From UBA6898 sp964463135 (lineage in GTDB: Bacteria; Nitrospirota; Thermodesulfovibrionia; Thermodesulfovibrionales; UBA6898), in assembly GCA_964463135.1 (NCBI GenBank), contig CAYXBA010000015.1, positions 27,608 to 91,607 on the forward strand: a stretch of 64,000 nucleotides of DNA. The letters are read 5' to 3'. Numbering within the stretch: the first letter of the stretch is position 1; the number at the start of each line of letters is the position of its first letter. Shown in pieces: positions 17,544 to 27,100 of the stretch. A program made the translations under genes and the position numbers. Under the pieces are notes generated by a model that saw only the letters and a list, made by a program, of their open reading frames with translations, had not been told where the DNA came from and did no database searches.

Positions 17544-17564
17544 ATACAAATGCAGGCCGGTTCT

Positions 17565-18833
17565 TTAAGCCTTGACTTTGAGAGTCAGGTAGTTACCGGG
17601 CTCCCTGTTGATGATGCCACCCTTGAAGTAGTTGCCGATATGTCTTTCATAATTCGGCTCCTTATCGAGGGGCTTGGACCACAGATGAATCTTGGCCTCC
17701 ATGGGATCCCCGTTCCTGATGTTGTCAGGAAGGATCATCCAGCCGGCCGCCCTCTGCTTCGATGTCCTGAAAGCCACCATGTTCGCGGGGCAGTAAGGAA
17801 CGCCGATATCGATAACCGCCTGGCCCTTGACAAGCGCGAAGCCCGGCGTAGCAGCCAGTGTTACGAACTTGTTCAGGCCACTGGTAGATGTCGAGTTCAC
17901 CTTGCATCTCGCCTGATCCTTGCCCTGTTTCACGAGGACGTAATCGTTGGCGGAGAAGTTTGAGATATCGTCGACCTGGATAACGGTTGCATCGTTGGCA
18001 GCGTTTGCCATGACGATTGCACGCTCGGTATGAACGCGGTCGTCGATGGTGACGGATACATCTTTCAGCTTGGCGATCTGCTCGATAGCATACTTCGCCG
18101 TAACTGCCGTCAATGCCATCTGCTGATTTGCCTTGAGCCACGCCATAACCTCGGCGCTGTTTTCGATGAGCGCCGCCACAGCAGAGCTCATGATCATCTC
18201 TTCGATCTTAAGCCCCAGCGTACCGGCATACTTCGACATCCTGACGATATCGAGCAGCGGCTTGCAATTTGTGGCGTCCGACCAGAGCACGGGAGTCCAG
18301 TACGCAGCCGTAAACGGTGAGGTATCGGTCATGTCGAGCCGATAAAACGCCGGCACGCCGTCACTGTAGGTATAGGTGACACCATTGGCGTTAATTGAAA
18401 AACCACCGGTAAACAAGGTCTGAGCAGATGTCCACTCGAAAAGCTTGTTGTTGCGGTACGCCATGCCCTGAAGGAACTGGTTCACAATTCCCTGCATGGT
18501 CAGCGCCTCAGTCTTGGACTGTTCAGCCCTCTGGATCGTCGCCTTGTCGATAACCGCACCCTCGCCCCAGTACCCGAACTCATAGTCCTTCACGAAGAGT
18601 GAAGGCAATGAGAACTTGGGAACGTCTGCCGCGGCCGATACCGCCGGGGTCCTGCCGGTGTAGCCCTGGCTATGCAGGGTTACGATGTTGCTTTCCTGAA
18701 CGTACTGCAGAGGAAAGAACTTGTCCCGTAACAGGGTATCGTCGGCCTGCTCAGGCGCGATACCGTTGAAAAACTCTTCCAGGTACGGGACCTGAAAGAC
18801 GTCATCTACTGTAAAATCAAATTTCGCAGCCAT
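17565..18833 (-). CDS. Major capsid protein
   Basis: A 422-residue protein preceded by AGGAGGTGATATAG. It begins AAKFDFTVDDVFQVPYLEEF and includes GYWGEGAVIDKATIQRAEQS and LWSKPLDKEPNYERHIGNYF. The layout resembles lambda gpE-type or HK97-fold capsid proteins. It follows portal, protease/scaffold and a small decoration-type gene, the standard head order. A strong ribosome site and a following stable hairpin suit a very highly expressed subunit. Confidence 0.85.
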   Translation of the reverse strand: MAAKFDFTVDDVFQVPYLEEFFNGIAPEQADDTLLRDKFFPLQYVQESNIVTLHSQGYTGRTPAVSAAADVPKFSLPSLFVKDYEFGYWGEGAVIDKATIQRAEQSKTEALTMQGIVNQFLQGMAYRNNKLFEWTSAQTLFTGGFSINANGVTYTYSDGVPAFYRLDMTDTSPFTAAYWTPVLWSDATNCKPLLDIVRMSKYAGTLGLKIEEMIMSSAVAALIENSAEVMAWLKANQQMALTAVTAKYAIEQIAKLKDVSVTIDDRVHTERAIVMANAANDATVIQVDDISNFSANDYVLVKQGKDQARCKVNSTSTSGLNKFVTLAATPGFALVKGQAVIDIGVPYCPANMVAFRTSKQRAAGWMILPDNIRNGDPMEAKIHLWSKPLDKEPNYERHIGNYFKGGIINREPGNYLTLKVKA

Positions 18834-18845
18834 CTATATCACCTC

Positions 18846-19499
18846 CTATTCGTTTCTGATGTAGAACTCGCGCCCGGCGAGATCTGCTTTGTTGATGTTG
18901 TCAGCCCTGTTGATCAGCGACTTCTTGAGGGTCGCTGTATAACTGGCTGAGACCACCTGGTCTACGGAATCGGTAAGGTCTACCTCTTCGTCGACAAGGA
19001 CGATATCGGAATCAAGTTCTGACCCGTCGGCAAGCACGAGCAGGTCGCCGGTGGAAACAGGGGTTGCTGAGAAAACCTGACCGGTACAGGTAATCTTCGT
19101 GAAGCCGGTGCCGCCGGTGCCGCCATCTGCAGCTGAGATAGCGTCGACCGTAATGGAGTCGGTGCTGAGAGCTCCCGCGCTGGCATCATAGAACTTAACG
19201 AGGTCGTTGACGGCCAGATACGGTCTCATGGCGTTGGGAACATCGCACTCCATGTTGGTGCTGTTCGTGATTGAAGTCATTGCCCCGCTGACGAACCGCG
19301 GAGCATATTTGCCGTCCGTCAGCATATTGTAAAGCGTGAACTCAGGAATCACTGAGCCTGCAAAGCCCTGGGCGTCACCATCAATAGTGATGGAGCGCTT
19401 ATCGGGGACCTCGCTTCCGATATAGGGGTCAAACCCCACTTTGCCGACCGCGACGTTTCCGGGTCCGGCATTCTGTCTGTGAATCTTTATGGCAGACAT
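18846..19499 (-). CDS. Head decoration/stabilisation protein candidate
   Basis: A 217-residue protein between protease and major capsid, with the same leader (AGGAGGTGATATAG) as the capsid gene. Beta-rich (NAGPGNVAVGKVGFDPYIGS, then GTGGTGFTKITCTGQVFSAT). Position and size suit a minor capsid or decoration protein of the gpD/head-fibre type. No specific motif. Confidence 0.6.
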   Translation of the reverse strand: MSAIKIHRQNAGPGNVAVGKVGFDPYIGSEVPDKRSITIDGDAQGFAGSVIPEFTLYNMLTDGKYAPRFVSGAMTSITNSTNMECDVPNAMRPYLAVNDLVKFYDASAGALSTDSITVDAISAADGGTGGTGFTKITCTGQVFSATPVSTGDLLVLADGSELDSDIVLVDEEVDLTDSVDQVVSASYTATLKKSLINRADNINKADLAGREFYIRNE

Positions 19500-19524
19500 C
19501 TATATCACCTCCTCTGGTGAATGG

Positions 19525-21075
19525 TTAGTTTTTGTTCATCTGAGCAACGGCCTCTTTAGCCATTGCCCTTAACGCTGTCTCTCTTGCTGCCTGATCGGGC
19601 TCTTCTCCAACAGCAGGTGCCTGACCGGTTGTGGTCTGTCCGGGCTTAACCGGCTCTCCGGCTGCAAGGGTGGTAATCATCTTCCTGCAGTATTCCAGTG
19701 CAGGAGCAACCCCGAAGGCCTTTGCTTTCAGAAGTACCTCTTCCTTGAGCACTTCAGCCTTGACTTCATCGCCTTTGGCCGCAACGGCTGCAGCGATGTA
19801 ATCGGTGCATGCGGTATCAAGTTCGAGCTGAACAGCCTGGATATAGCTTGCGACCTGTTCCCATGAGAGCGTAGCCGCTTCGATCTGTCCGCGCACAGCC
19901 TCCGGAATAGCGCCGTACTTCTTGGCGTCAGCCTCGAATGACTTCATGCCTGCAAGGAACGCAGGGAGGTCCTTACCGTCGTAACCAGCCGCCATGAGCG
20001 CCGAATTCGTCACCTTGAGGGCCTCGGTGTCATGCGCTGATGCCACAACAACTGTCTGCGTCACCGCCTCCGTGGGATCGTCGAGTTCGGCCTGGATACT
20101 GCCGAAAAATTTCTTCAATTCATCTTTAAGTTTCACTTTCTTCTCACCTCCGTTTGTTGTTGATTTCTTACCTTGTTCGCCGCCAGGCAAATCTATGTCA
20201 TCCAACCCTGTCGAGTTGGCTGTCTTCGCATACGGTATTGATATCTCCATCGCAGTACCATGGATAAGTGCCTTGATATCTGCGGGAGTAGCACCCTTGT
20301 CTGATGTTGCAAGCTGAAACGCAGGATGGTCCCGGGCAGCTGAGAATTTTACCGGTATCTCGTCCTCGCGGACCGGTCTGGACTCTGAAGCACCACGGTC
20401 AACAAGGCTGAGCTCTGACAGCATATTCTCGGTATCCATCATCCACATCCTTGCCTCAATCTGCTCCCCCACTCTGGGAGATGGACGGCCGGGGTAGCTG
20501 TCCATGTCTTCCGTCTTCAGCTTGGCTATGAAATCAACCATGGCTTCCGTTGCGGGATATTCGTACCCGGGTTCGTGACCGCACCAGTCGCCATCGGCGC
20601 CACCCATGTACTTCCGGAACCAAAGAGGATTCCCGCCGCAGAGAGAGCACTTCAGGCTCTTTTCCTTGATGGGCCAGGCCCCGAAGCCGAATGAGGTCTC
20701 AGCGTAAATCCCGGCATCGATCCCGCGGACCAGATCGTCGACGCTATACCCGTTCTCTGTATGACCTTTCGGAAAATAAAACTTTACGTACGCACTTGAC
20801 GTTGCTTCATCGAAGGCCCCGGCAAATGATTTACCAAGCGCCACAACAGCCTCGCGTGAGTGCATTACCTTGAAGTTAAGTCCGTTATTGTCGGCAGCGC
20901 CTGCCTGGGCCGCGGTCTGTTTGACAGCCTTGGGATGCAGAAACATGGAATACTTCGGGATAAACTGAGAGTTGATCAGCAGAAAGGGCTCGACGTATAC
21001 GGCGTCTGCTGCCATAGGATTTTTGGCCCGGTATTTATTGATAAACTCTATTTCTTTTTCTGTAGCTGTTCTCAT
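19525..21075 (-). CDS. Prohead protease fused to scaffold domain
   Basis: The start is taken at ATG 21075 (MRTATEKEIEFINK); a GTG at 21084 is also possible. About 516 residues. The N-terminal half has a HK97-type maturation protease pattern: NFKVMHSREAVVALGKSFAG, DAGIYAETSFGFGAWPI (candidate Ser) and ENMLSELSLVDRGASESRPV. Inserted in it is a CSLCGG ... CGH zinc-ribbon-like element. After about residue 310 comes a charged helical, scaffold-like tail (KLKDELKKFFGSIQAELDDP onward). Located between portal and capsid, as expected. One gene thus seems to supply both protease and scaffold. Confidence 0.75.
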   Translation of the reverse strand: MRTATEKEIEFINKYRAKNPMAADAVYVEPFLLINSQFIPKYSMFLHPKAVKQTAAQAGAADNNGLNFKVMHSREAVVALGKSFAGAFDEATSSAYVKFYFPKGHTENGYSVDDLVRGIDAGIYAETSFGFGAWPIKEKSLKCSLCGGNPLWFRKYMGGADGDWCGHEPGYEYPATEAMVDFIAKLKTEDMDSYPGRPSPRVGEQIEARMWMMDTENMLSELSLVDRGASESRPVREDEIPVKFSAARDHPAFQLATSDKGATPADIKALIHGTAMEISIPYAKTANSTGLDDIDLPGGEQGKKSTTNGGEKKVKLKDELKKFFGSIQAELDDPTEAVTQTVVVASAHDTEALKVTNSALMAAGYDGKDLPAFLAGMKSFEADAKKYGAIPEAVRGQIEAATLSWEQVASYIQAVQLELDTACTDYIAAAVAAKGDEVKAEVLKEEVLLKAKAFGVAPALEYCRKMITTLAAGEPVKPGQTTTGQAPAVGEEPDQAARETALRAMAKEAVAQMNKN

Positions 21076-21080
21076 GTCAG

Positions 21081-22718
21081 TCACCCACCTGTCTTGTTTT
21101 TATTGTTCGTCTCTTTGCGCTTCTCTTCTTTGGCAGGCTGCTTTGACGGGTCCGTGCCTGAGCCTGACTCGGAAGTCTTTTTCTTGATTTCCAGAAACGC
21201 TTCCCGGATCATCTCGGCGTCGTCGGGACGATCACCGTCAAAGCTGAGACATTCACGTACGGCCCTGGTCATTTCATCTTCATTGATTGACCCCGATATG
21301 AAGGCCATTTTGATATTATTGAGCTCGTTCAGCTTGAAGCCGGCCATTTCCTCGGACTGCCGCAGCTTCGGCTGCTTGAAGTTGCAGGTAACGTAACCGG
21401 TCATCCCGTGCTCTTTGTGGAGGATCTGGGTCAAAGCACGCGCCATCATGTCGCAGATGATGTTCTGGTTGCCGATAACCCATATGAGATACAGCAGGGA
21501 TTCGATCGAACTGTAACCCTCGGTATTCCCGGCGAAGGATTTACCAAGAATGGTCGGGAATGTCTGAAGCGAAGATGTGATCTGGGTATCGATCTGTTCG
21601 ATGAGCTTCTCCGGATTGAACATGCCGGCGCCGGTATGCTGCATCTCAAGATATGTCCACTTCTGAGACGCCAGTGTTGCGATGCAGCTATCGGGTTCGA
21701 GTTCCGATGCATACTGAGCTACGGTCTCAAGCATTGATTTTACGAATGCTGCCTGGGCCTCAGCTGTGCGTACGCTGTCGGGATCGAGTGCCTGAGCGGC
21801 CGCAATAATGGCCTGGTCGTCTATCTCAACCTTAATCCGGGGATGCCCCTGATTATGCACCGCACGCTTGATGTCATCCATGAGTTCCATCTTGAAGAGG
21901 GCAGGGCGGATAACCGACACCAGCTGGTTGCGGCCATAGGGATACCCAGGAAAAAACGTGTTCTGCTCGTAGAAGAAGTTCGGAATATCAAGTTTATTGT
22001 CTGTCCCGTACGTCGAGGTCGTCTGCCATGGTATGCCGTCGTAATCAAAGTTTATAGTCATGGGATTGACGCTTTCGAAATACTCATGCCGCAGTTTCGT
22101 GACCGTACGAGGCTTGAGTGTTCCCCTCTCGAGACTTTCTTCGGCAAATACTGACTCACAGCATGCGGCTCCCAGGAGGACATTGAAAAGCTGCTCTCTC
22201 AGGAAAGGCCTGAAACCCTTGAATTTGTTATACCCGGGGAGTGTGACTCCGCGTGTATTAATTCGTTGGATGTTGCTCTTCAGCGCCTCCTGGCCCGCTT
22301 GAGAGGGACTGTGATTCGGCTTGAAAACCTTGAGCACGAAGTCTGTGTCCCCTACCTTTAAATAGGTATCGATTGTTTTTGCCATCTCCGGGAAGTATTC
22401 GATGAGGAAATAAAGCAGTTTGGTGGTGTTCCAGGTTCGAAGATTCTTGAGGTCGTACTTGTGGTAGTCATCTTTCCGGCGAGAGATATACCGGACCGCA
22501 CCATTGGCAATCAAGGTGCCCATAACACCCAGACCAGATTCTGTCCGGCCATAGTTTTTTGTTTTCTGGCCTATTCCGGGAAGGAACTGTTCCGCTACCT
22601 GAAGAACAAGAGAGGAATGAGATATCGAGGGAGCGTGATCAGAGACAACGAGACCGCCCGACTGCTGAGCGGCTTCGAATCGTGAGTCCCTGTCGAACAA
22701 ACTCCCTGTTTTCCTCAC
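21081..22718 (-). CDS. Portal protein
   Basis: The start is set at GTG 22718 because AGGAG lies five bases before it; an upstream GTG (22754) falls inside a hairpin. About 545 residues. Portal-like features include YFPEMAKTIDTYLKVGDTDF, then FLREQLFNVLLGAACCESVF and the C-terminal helical region around GAGMFNPEKLIEQIDTQITS. The C-terminus is Lys-rich. The gene stands right before the protease/scaffold. It would form the dodecameric DNA entry ring. Confidence 0.75.
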   Translation of the reverse strand: MRKTGSLFDRDSRFEAAQQSGGLVVSDHAPSISHSSLVLQVAEQFLPGIGQKTKNYGRTESGLGVMGTLIANGAVRYISRRKDDYHKYDLKNLRTWNTTKLLYFLIEYFPEMAKTIDTYLKVGDTDFVLKVFKPNHSPSQAGQEALKSNIQRINTRGVTLPGYNKFKGFRPFLREQLFNVLLGAACCESVFAEESLERGTLKPRTVTKLRHEYFESVNPMTINFDYDGIPWQTTSTYGTDNKLDIPNFFYEQNTFFPGYPYGRNQLVSVIRPALFKMELMDDIKRAVHNQGHPRIKVEIDDQAIIAAAQALDPDSVRTAEAQAAFVKSMLETVAQYASELEPDSCIATLASQKWTYLEMQHTGAGMFNPEKLIEQIDTQITSSLQTFPTILGKSFAGNTEGYSSIESLLYLIWVIGNQNIICDMMARALTQILHKEHGMTGYVTCNFKQPKLRQSEEMAGFKLNELNNIKMAFISGSINEDEMTRAVRECLSFDGDRPDDAEMIREAFLEIKKKTSESGSGTDPSKQPAKEEKRKETNNKNKTGG

Positions 22719-22738
22719 ATATCTCCTCGCAAAGAGTT

Positions 22739-22761
22739 GGGTCCGGAATTTCACCGGACCC
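22739..22761 (-). other. Hairpin in the portal leader
   Basis: GGGTCCGG (22739-22746) and CCGGACCC (22754-22761) form a perfect 8-bp stem with a 7-nt loop. It ends about 20 bases before the chosen GTG and overlaps the alternative GTG, so it would hide that one. No U-run follows. The 125 bases upstream to the next gene hold no recognised ORF. Confidence 0.55.
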
Positions 22762-22886
22762 TAATATCTAACCGACCGCAGAAATACCGCTCAGGCTATA
22801 GAATACGTGGAGGAAAGTGATCAAGCAAGGCGAGATAGAACGTCAAAACAAAGTCAATTCGTAGTAATTTCCCTGTTAAATAATGG

Positions 22887-23096
22887 TCATAGCGTGGTAT
22901 TTTCCACTCTATTTTTTCTCTTCATCCAAACCTGCAATTCAGTCTTAACGGCGCTGACCCTGCCATCGAAAATCAAAGGCATGGGATCTTTGGTTTTCTT
23001 GGATGCCGCATATTTGCGTTGCAGGGTGCTGACGGACATATTCATGTATTCGGCTATTGACGCCCAGGTGTGCAGGACCCACGTATCGCTCTTCAT
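22887..23096 (-). CDS. Small helix-turn-helix protein (possible small terminase)
   Basis: A 69-residue protein: TWASIAEYMNMSVSTLQRKY is a good helix-turn-helix, followed by MPLIFDGRVSAVKTELQVWM. That layout matches MerR/excisionase or Nu1-type winged helix domains. No other small terminase was identified, and it lies between the nuclease/helicase genes and the portal, so a DNA-recognition subunit for packaging is plausible. A transcription regulator is the alternative. Confidence 0.6.
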   Translation of the reverse strand: MKSDTWVLHTWASIAEYMNMSVSTLQRKYAASKKTKDPMPLIFDGRVSAVKTELQVWMKRKNRVENTTL

Positions 23097-23380
23097 TCGG
23101 GCCTCCAGATCACATTAATTGCATCGATGTGATGATACCGGTCAAGATTTACCCTGACCTTGGCGGCATCAAAGAACATTGCGGCCTCGATCTCGGTAAG
23201 ATTCCCAAAGTGAAGGTTGCGCCCGAACTTGGGTTTTGCAATATACAGCACGACCTGTCCGGTCTTCCCAAGATTCGGGACGTACTTCTCGAGGGGATGT
23301 GGCAGCTCGATAACCCGGGACACGGTATATTTCTTCGGCAACTGTCCAAACGTGATAATGGTTCCGACCGGTAAACTCAT
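23093..23380 (-). CDS. Hypothetical protein
   Basis: A 95-residue protein starting MSLPVGTIITFGQLPKKYTV, with a basic middle (PKFGRNLHFGNLTEIEAAMF). Its start overlaps the nuclease stop and its end overlaps the helix-turn-helix gene. No family recognised. Confidence 0.6.
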   Translation of the reverse strand: MSLPVGTIITFGQLPKKYTVSRVIELPHPLEKYVPNLGKTGQVVLYIAKPKFGRNLHFGNLTEIEAAMFFDAAKVRVNLDRYHHIDAINVIWRPE

Positions 23381-23772
23381 AGCTTCACCTCTGATAGTAG
23401 TTTTTTGACGTCTTCAATGTTTCTCACGACCCCGGCGATGCCGCCGGCCTGGCAAACCCTAGCCACAAAATTAAGCTGTTCGCTTGAGGCTCTCCCTTTG
23501 GGAGCCTTAACTTCGAGCCCGGTAAATATAGCTACTTTGCGGCCAACCATGTCCGGTGTAATCTCGACCGTTTTCCAGCCTATTAAATCCGAGCTCCCAA
23601 CGCATAGCCCGGCATGGAGCGGCCTCGGATTCGAAATCAAGATTCTGCGCGCATCAATCCTGGTTACATCTCCAATCCAGCCCTGACCGGTATTGTTCCG
23701 GAAGAGTCGGACCGAACGTATCTCAGACCCAATGTCGAGAAGCAGCTGGTTCGTGGTATTGTGTTCGTTCAT
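23377..23772 (-). CDS. VRR-NUC domain nuclease
   Basis: The start is ATG 23772, overlapping the helicase TGA (GTATGA); 131 residues. The VRR-NUC fold of the PD-(D/E)XK group is seen in LFRNNTGQGWIG, LHAGLCVGSSDLIGW (catalytic Asp) and VAIFTGLEVKAPKGRASSEQ (E-x-K). These small phage nucleases cleave branched DNA such as Holliday junctions. Coupling to the helicase gene suggests that they act together on replication or packaging intermediates. Confidence 0.8.
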   Translation of the reverse strand: MNEHNTTNQLLLDIGSEIRSVRLFRNNTGQGWIGDVTRIDARRILISNPRPLHAGLCVGSSDLIGWKTVEITPDMVGRKVAIFTGLEVKAPKGRASSEQLNFVARVCQAGGIAGVVRNIEDVKKLLSEVKL

Positions 23773-25178
23773 ACCGCGGCCCTCTTGGCGCCAGGGTTTC
23801 TTCTGTGATACATCGAATACGCCCAACCCTTCTTGTAGCCTCGCTCCTTCTGGATAATAGCCAATTCCTCGAGGGTGCGGGCCTGCTGAACTTCGCGCTT
23901 CTTTTTGATCTTCAGCGCGGCAATCGCTTCAGTCGACATTGCCTTGAGCTCTCCTTCAACTTCCTTAAGCTGTTGAGATTCGGGACCGTATTCGTGACCG
24001 CAGGCAGGACACGTGGCAACTGGAGTATGACAGCAATAACATGACGGGCATTGTCTAACATTTACCGGCTTCTCTGCCTCCTTTTTCCGCTTCCTGGGCT
24101 CACCTTCAAGAGTCCACGAGCGCTCTTCGTCCGGCATGCCATGCCGCATGACATTCCCGACGTGATCCAGGATAACTGCATGCTTCTTTCCGTCTGATGG
24201 CCGCAGGGCTCTTCCGACCTGCTGCAGGTAAAGACCCGTAGATTGTGTGGGTCTTAAAAGTATTGCTGCGCCTATCACCGGAATATCCGTACCTTCCGAT
24301 ATCAGGTCGCAGCTGGTTACAACCTGGATGGTTCCGTCGGCGAGACCATCAAGTATTCTGGCGCGCTCATGGTCATCCATTTTGCCATCTATCGATACCG
24401 AGTTGTATCCGGCCATGCGGAATCTCTCGGCAACATTTTGAGCATGCTGAACCGATACGCAAAATGCGACAGCAGGAACACCATCACAAAGTCTCTTGTA
24501 GTGCTGAATCAGATCACCGGTTATATGGGGTTTATCTATTTTTTCCTCGAGCTGCTGGGTGTCGTAATCCCCCATGCGAGTTTTGACCCCAGAAAAATCA
24601 AGGCGATCGATCGGAGCGTACACTATCGGTCTTGCGAGATATCCATTAGAGATAAGATCAGAGATTGAAGGACCGGAGATTAAATCATCGAATATCCCCC
24701 CGACATGGACTCCAAGGCCGGTCCCGTCGGTTCTACTAGGGGTAGCCGTTACGCCCAAAACCGGAACTCCCCTGAAATGATCAAGGATCTTCCGCCAGGT
24801 GCCAGCTACAGCGTGATGTGCCTCATCAATAACGATGAGGTCCGGCCTCTTGATAGCAGAGAGGCGTCTAATGCCGGTCTGCACGCTGGCCGTCTGTATC
24901 GGAAGCTCGTAGTCCGGAGCGAACTGGGGATTAATCAGGCCCGATTCAATGCCAAAGCTCAGGAGCTTATCTCGGGTCTGCTTTAAAAGTTCGACGCGGT
25001 GAACAAGGGTTAAGACCCGGTTGCCTTTTCGGGAAGCTGCAGCCGCAATGTAACTGAAAACCACAGTCTTGCCTGTCGCTGTAGGTAGAACCAGGAGTGG
25101 TGCGCGTTTTCCGGATCTGTACGACGCCCGGATCTGGTCTACGGCAGCACCCTGATATGAGCGGAGAGTTATGCTCAT
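23769..25178 (-). CDS. DEAH-box superfamily 2 helicase
   Basis: A 469-residue protein. Walker A LPTATGKT at residues 31-38, DEAH at 118-121, motif III VTATPSRTDG, and motif VI QQVGRALRPSDG near residue 325 are all intact. The C-terminus has a zinc finger with CPSC, CC and CPACGHEYG. This RAD3/UvsW-like architecture is common in phages and acts on replication forks or recombination intermediates. It overlaps the VRR-NUC gene and follows the terminase. Confidence 0.85.
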   Translation of the reverse strand: MSITLRSYQGAAVDQIRASYRSGKRAPLLVLPTATGKTVVFSYIAAAASRKGNRVLTLVHRVELLKQTRDKLLSFGIESGLINPQFAPDYELPIQTASVQTGIRRLSAIKRPDLIVIDEAHHAVAGTWRKILDHFRGVPVLGVTATPSRTDGTGLGVHVGGIFDDLISGPSISDLISNGYLARPIVYAPIDRLDFSGVKTRMGDYDTQQLEEKIDKPHITGDLIQHYKRLCDGVPAVAFCVSVQHAQNVAERFRMAGYNSVSIDGKMDDHERARILDGLADGTIQVVTSCDLISEGTDIPVIGAAILLRPTQSTGLYLQQVGRALRPSDGKKHAVILDHVGNVMRHGMPDEERSWTLEGEPRKRKKEAEKPVNVRQCPSCYCCHTPVATCPACGHEYGPESQQLKEVEGELKAMSTEAIAALKIKKKREVQQARTLEELAIIQKERGYKKGWAYSMYHRRNPGAKRAAV

Positions 25179-25180
25179 CT

Positions 25181-27100
25181 CTATCTCTCCCTCAGCACAA
25201 ACTGACTCGGGACCACCGGAGGCAGGATTATCACACTCTGCCCGAACAACTGCTTAATCTCCATGGCAATCCGCATCATTTTCATGGCATGCAGGAGATG
25301 GTTCTGTTTATCGCCGATGGCGATGTAGTGGCCTACCGACCTGACGTTCTTGAGTGCCTGGGCGGCTTGCTCAGCGCTATGACCCTCCAGCAAACCCGAT
25401 ATCTTCGTCTCTTTACGTAGATGATCAAACAGCAGGTCGATCATGTCCCACATCTTCTTTTTATAGAACGTGGTATCGATTTCCTGGTAAACCTTCCCGC
25501 GGTCTCCAAACAGGATCTCCTGATTCGAGATATCCGCGAATAATTCGTCAAGTGATTTCGTTCTGCTTTCCGTGACAGTCTTCTCTGTCTCTTCGAAAAG
25601 CAGTCGCTTGTCCTGGTTGTTTTTTGAACTGGTAAGTCTCCAGAACTGCGTACCGAGATGCCGCAGGGAGCCGCTATTAAACTTCGAAGCGAGCCGGCGC
25701 GACATCGCGGTATTCGGCTGATCGTCCATTACCACAACGCTGGCGCCGAATTCCCTGATACGCTGGGACAGTAAGCCCTCATGTGCTTCGTCTCGACCCA
25801 GCACGGTATCGAAAGCGATATCCTCGTGGATGTGCTCGATATGGATAACACCGTAGCGGCCCTGTGGAAACGATGCCGATTCGGATCCATATATCTTCTC
25901 GCCAACAACAAGCCATACGCCCTGGTCACACCCGATGACGGTATTGAAATTGGCAGCCTTCTTCCAGATCACGATATTGGAGGCGATGTTCTTGTCCAGA
26001 GCTTCAAGGGATACGGTTTGGTTGCTGCCGATATCCGGCAGTCCCAATTCCTGATTTTTGAACTTGGCGGGATACTTCTTGTATTTCTCGCTGTCCCTGT
26101 TCATGATCAGCTCTTTAGGGCTTATCCACTGGAACGCGACCTCCGGCTTTCCCATGTGATACCCATGCCAACCCTCACTGCCCTGAGAATTCTCGGGCTT
26201 CAGGGCGATCCACCGGCAGTTCACAACCTCGAGGGGGCGTGCCGGGTCCCACCCACCAACAACGGACAAATCGAGGGCTCTTCTGCAGCTCGGGCAGCGC
26301 CAGTACATATCACCCTTGTACGGCTTCTCGCCCTGTTCGTAAAACCCATTAACGCAAGCCTCAGTCAATTCGTTGACATATTCATGACCGCAGCGGGTAC
26401 AGGTTATGTGAAAATATCTCTGGTCGGAATCGCTAAATATTTTGTCGATACCGAAGCCCGGCATCGACGGCGTGCTATATTCTTCGATAAGCCCTTTTGT
26501 ATGCTCAGTGCAGAATACAAAGTCATGACCGACGCGACCCTGGAGCATGGCGATATTAGTGTCGTCTTTGTCGAAGTCGCGCTCGTCGATAAACACAACA
26601 TTGGTGTCGATCGAGATAACCTGCTTCTCTCCCTGCCTGCCCTGAAAATACACAACGCATCCGTTCAGCATCTTCATTCTTGCCTGGAATACCTGCTTCT
26701 GTGTCTTGGTCTGATCCGTAACCATAACCATGCGTGCAATGTCCGGCGAAGTGCTAACTATCTCTGCAAATCTAGCTTGACTGAACTTCTCAGCATCGGA
26801 CGCGGTAGGAAAGGATACCTGTAGTGCTATCCGAGAACCGTATCTGGCAGCAAGCGTAATAGCCTTCCATGCATGCATTGTAGTAACACCAAGCTGAGCA
26901 CTCTTCTCTATGCATTGCCTGGGATGCAGATCATTCATGGGAGCAATTAAGTAGCCATGATTCTTGAAGCTTGCGGGTGCGCGATCTTTATGAACGATAT
27001 ATTTGACGGCGAGCTCGGACAGCGGCATCCGGCGCTCGGAGCTGTCCAGTCCCTTCATGAAGAGATATACTTCTTCGTCGAGGTCGATCTTAACGGCCAC
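25181..27100 (-). CDS. Terminase large subunit
   Basis: The start is uncertain: GTG 27100 (overlapping the upstream stop) or ATG 27058; an ATG at 27181 lies deep inside the preceding gene. The ATPase site is CIEKSAQLGVTTMHAW, a Walker A variant without the usual Lys, with Walker B VVFIDERDFD. A zinc pair follows (CTRCGHE, CPSCRR). Nuclease candidates are IGCDQGV and VVVMDDQPN in the C-terminal half. It resembles the GpA-type group. It packages DNA into the prohead with the portal. Confidence 0.8.
   Translation of the reverse strand: MAVKIDLDEEVYLFMKGLDSSERRMPLSELAVKYIVHKDRAPASFKNHGYLIAPMNDLHPRQCIEKSAQLGVTTMHAWKAITLAARYGSRIALQVSFPTASDAEKFSQARFAEIVSTSPDIARMVMVTDQTKTQKQVFQARMKMLNGCVVYFQGRQGEKQVISIDTNVVFIDERDFDKDDTNIAMLQGRVGHDFVFCTEHTKGLIEEYSTPSMPGFGIDKIFSDSDQRYFHITCTRCGHEYVNELTEACVNGFYEQGEKPYKGDMYWRCPSCRRALDLSVVGGWDPARPLEVVNCRWIALKPENSQGSEGWHGYHMGKPEVAFQWISPKELIMNRDSEKYKKYPAKFKNQELGLPDIGSNQTVSLEALDKNIASNIVIWKKAANFNTVIGCDQGVWLVVGEKIYGSESASFPQGRYGVIHIEHIHEDIAFDTVLGRDEAHEGLLSQRIREFGASVVVMDDQPNTAMSRRLASKFNSGSLRHLGTQFWRLTSSKNNQDKRLLFEETEKTVTESRTKSLDELFADISNQEILFGDRGKVYQEIDTTFYKKKMWDMIDLLFDHLRKETKISGLLEGHSAEQAAQALKNVRSVGHYIAIGDKQNHLLHAMKMMRIAMEIKQLFGQSVIILPPVVPSQFVLRER

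Noticed and set aside
25781..26824. 347-residue plus-strand ORF inside the terminase gene
   Set aside because: Antisense to a clear terminase with intact motifs; no ribosome site; its residues mirror the codon bias of the opposite strand.
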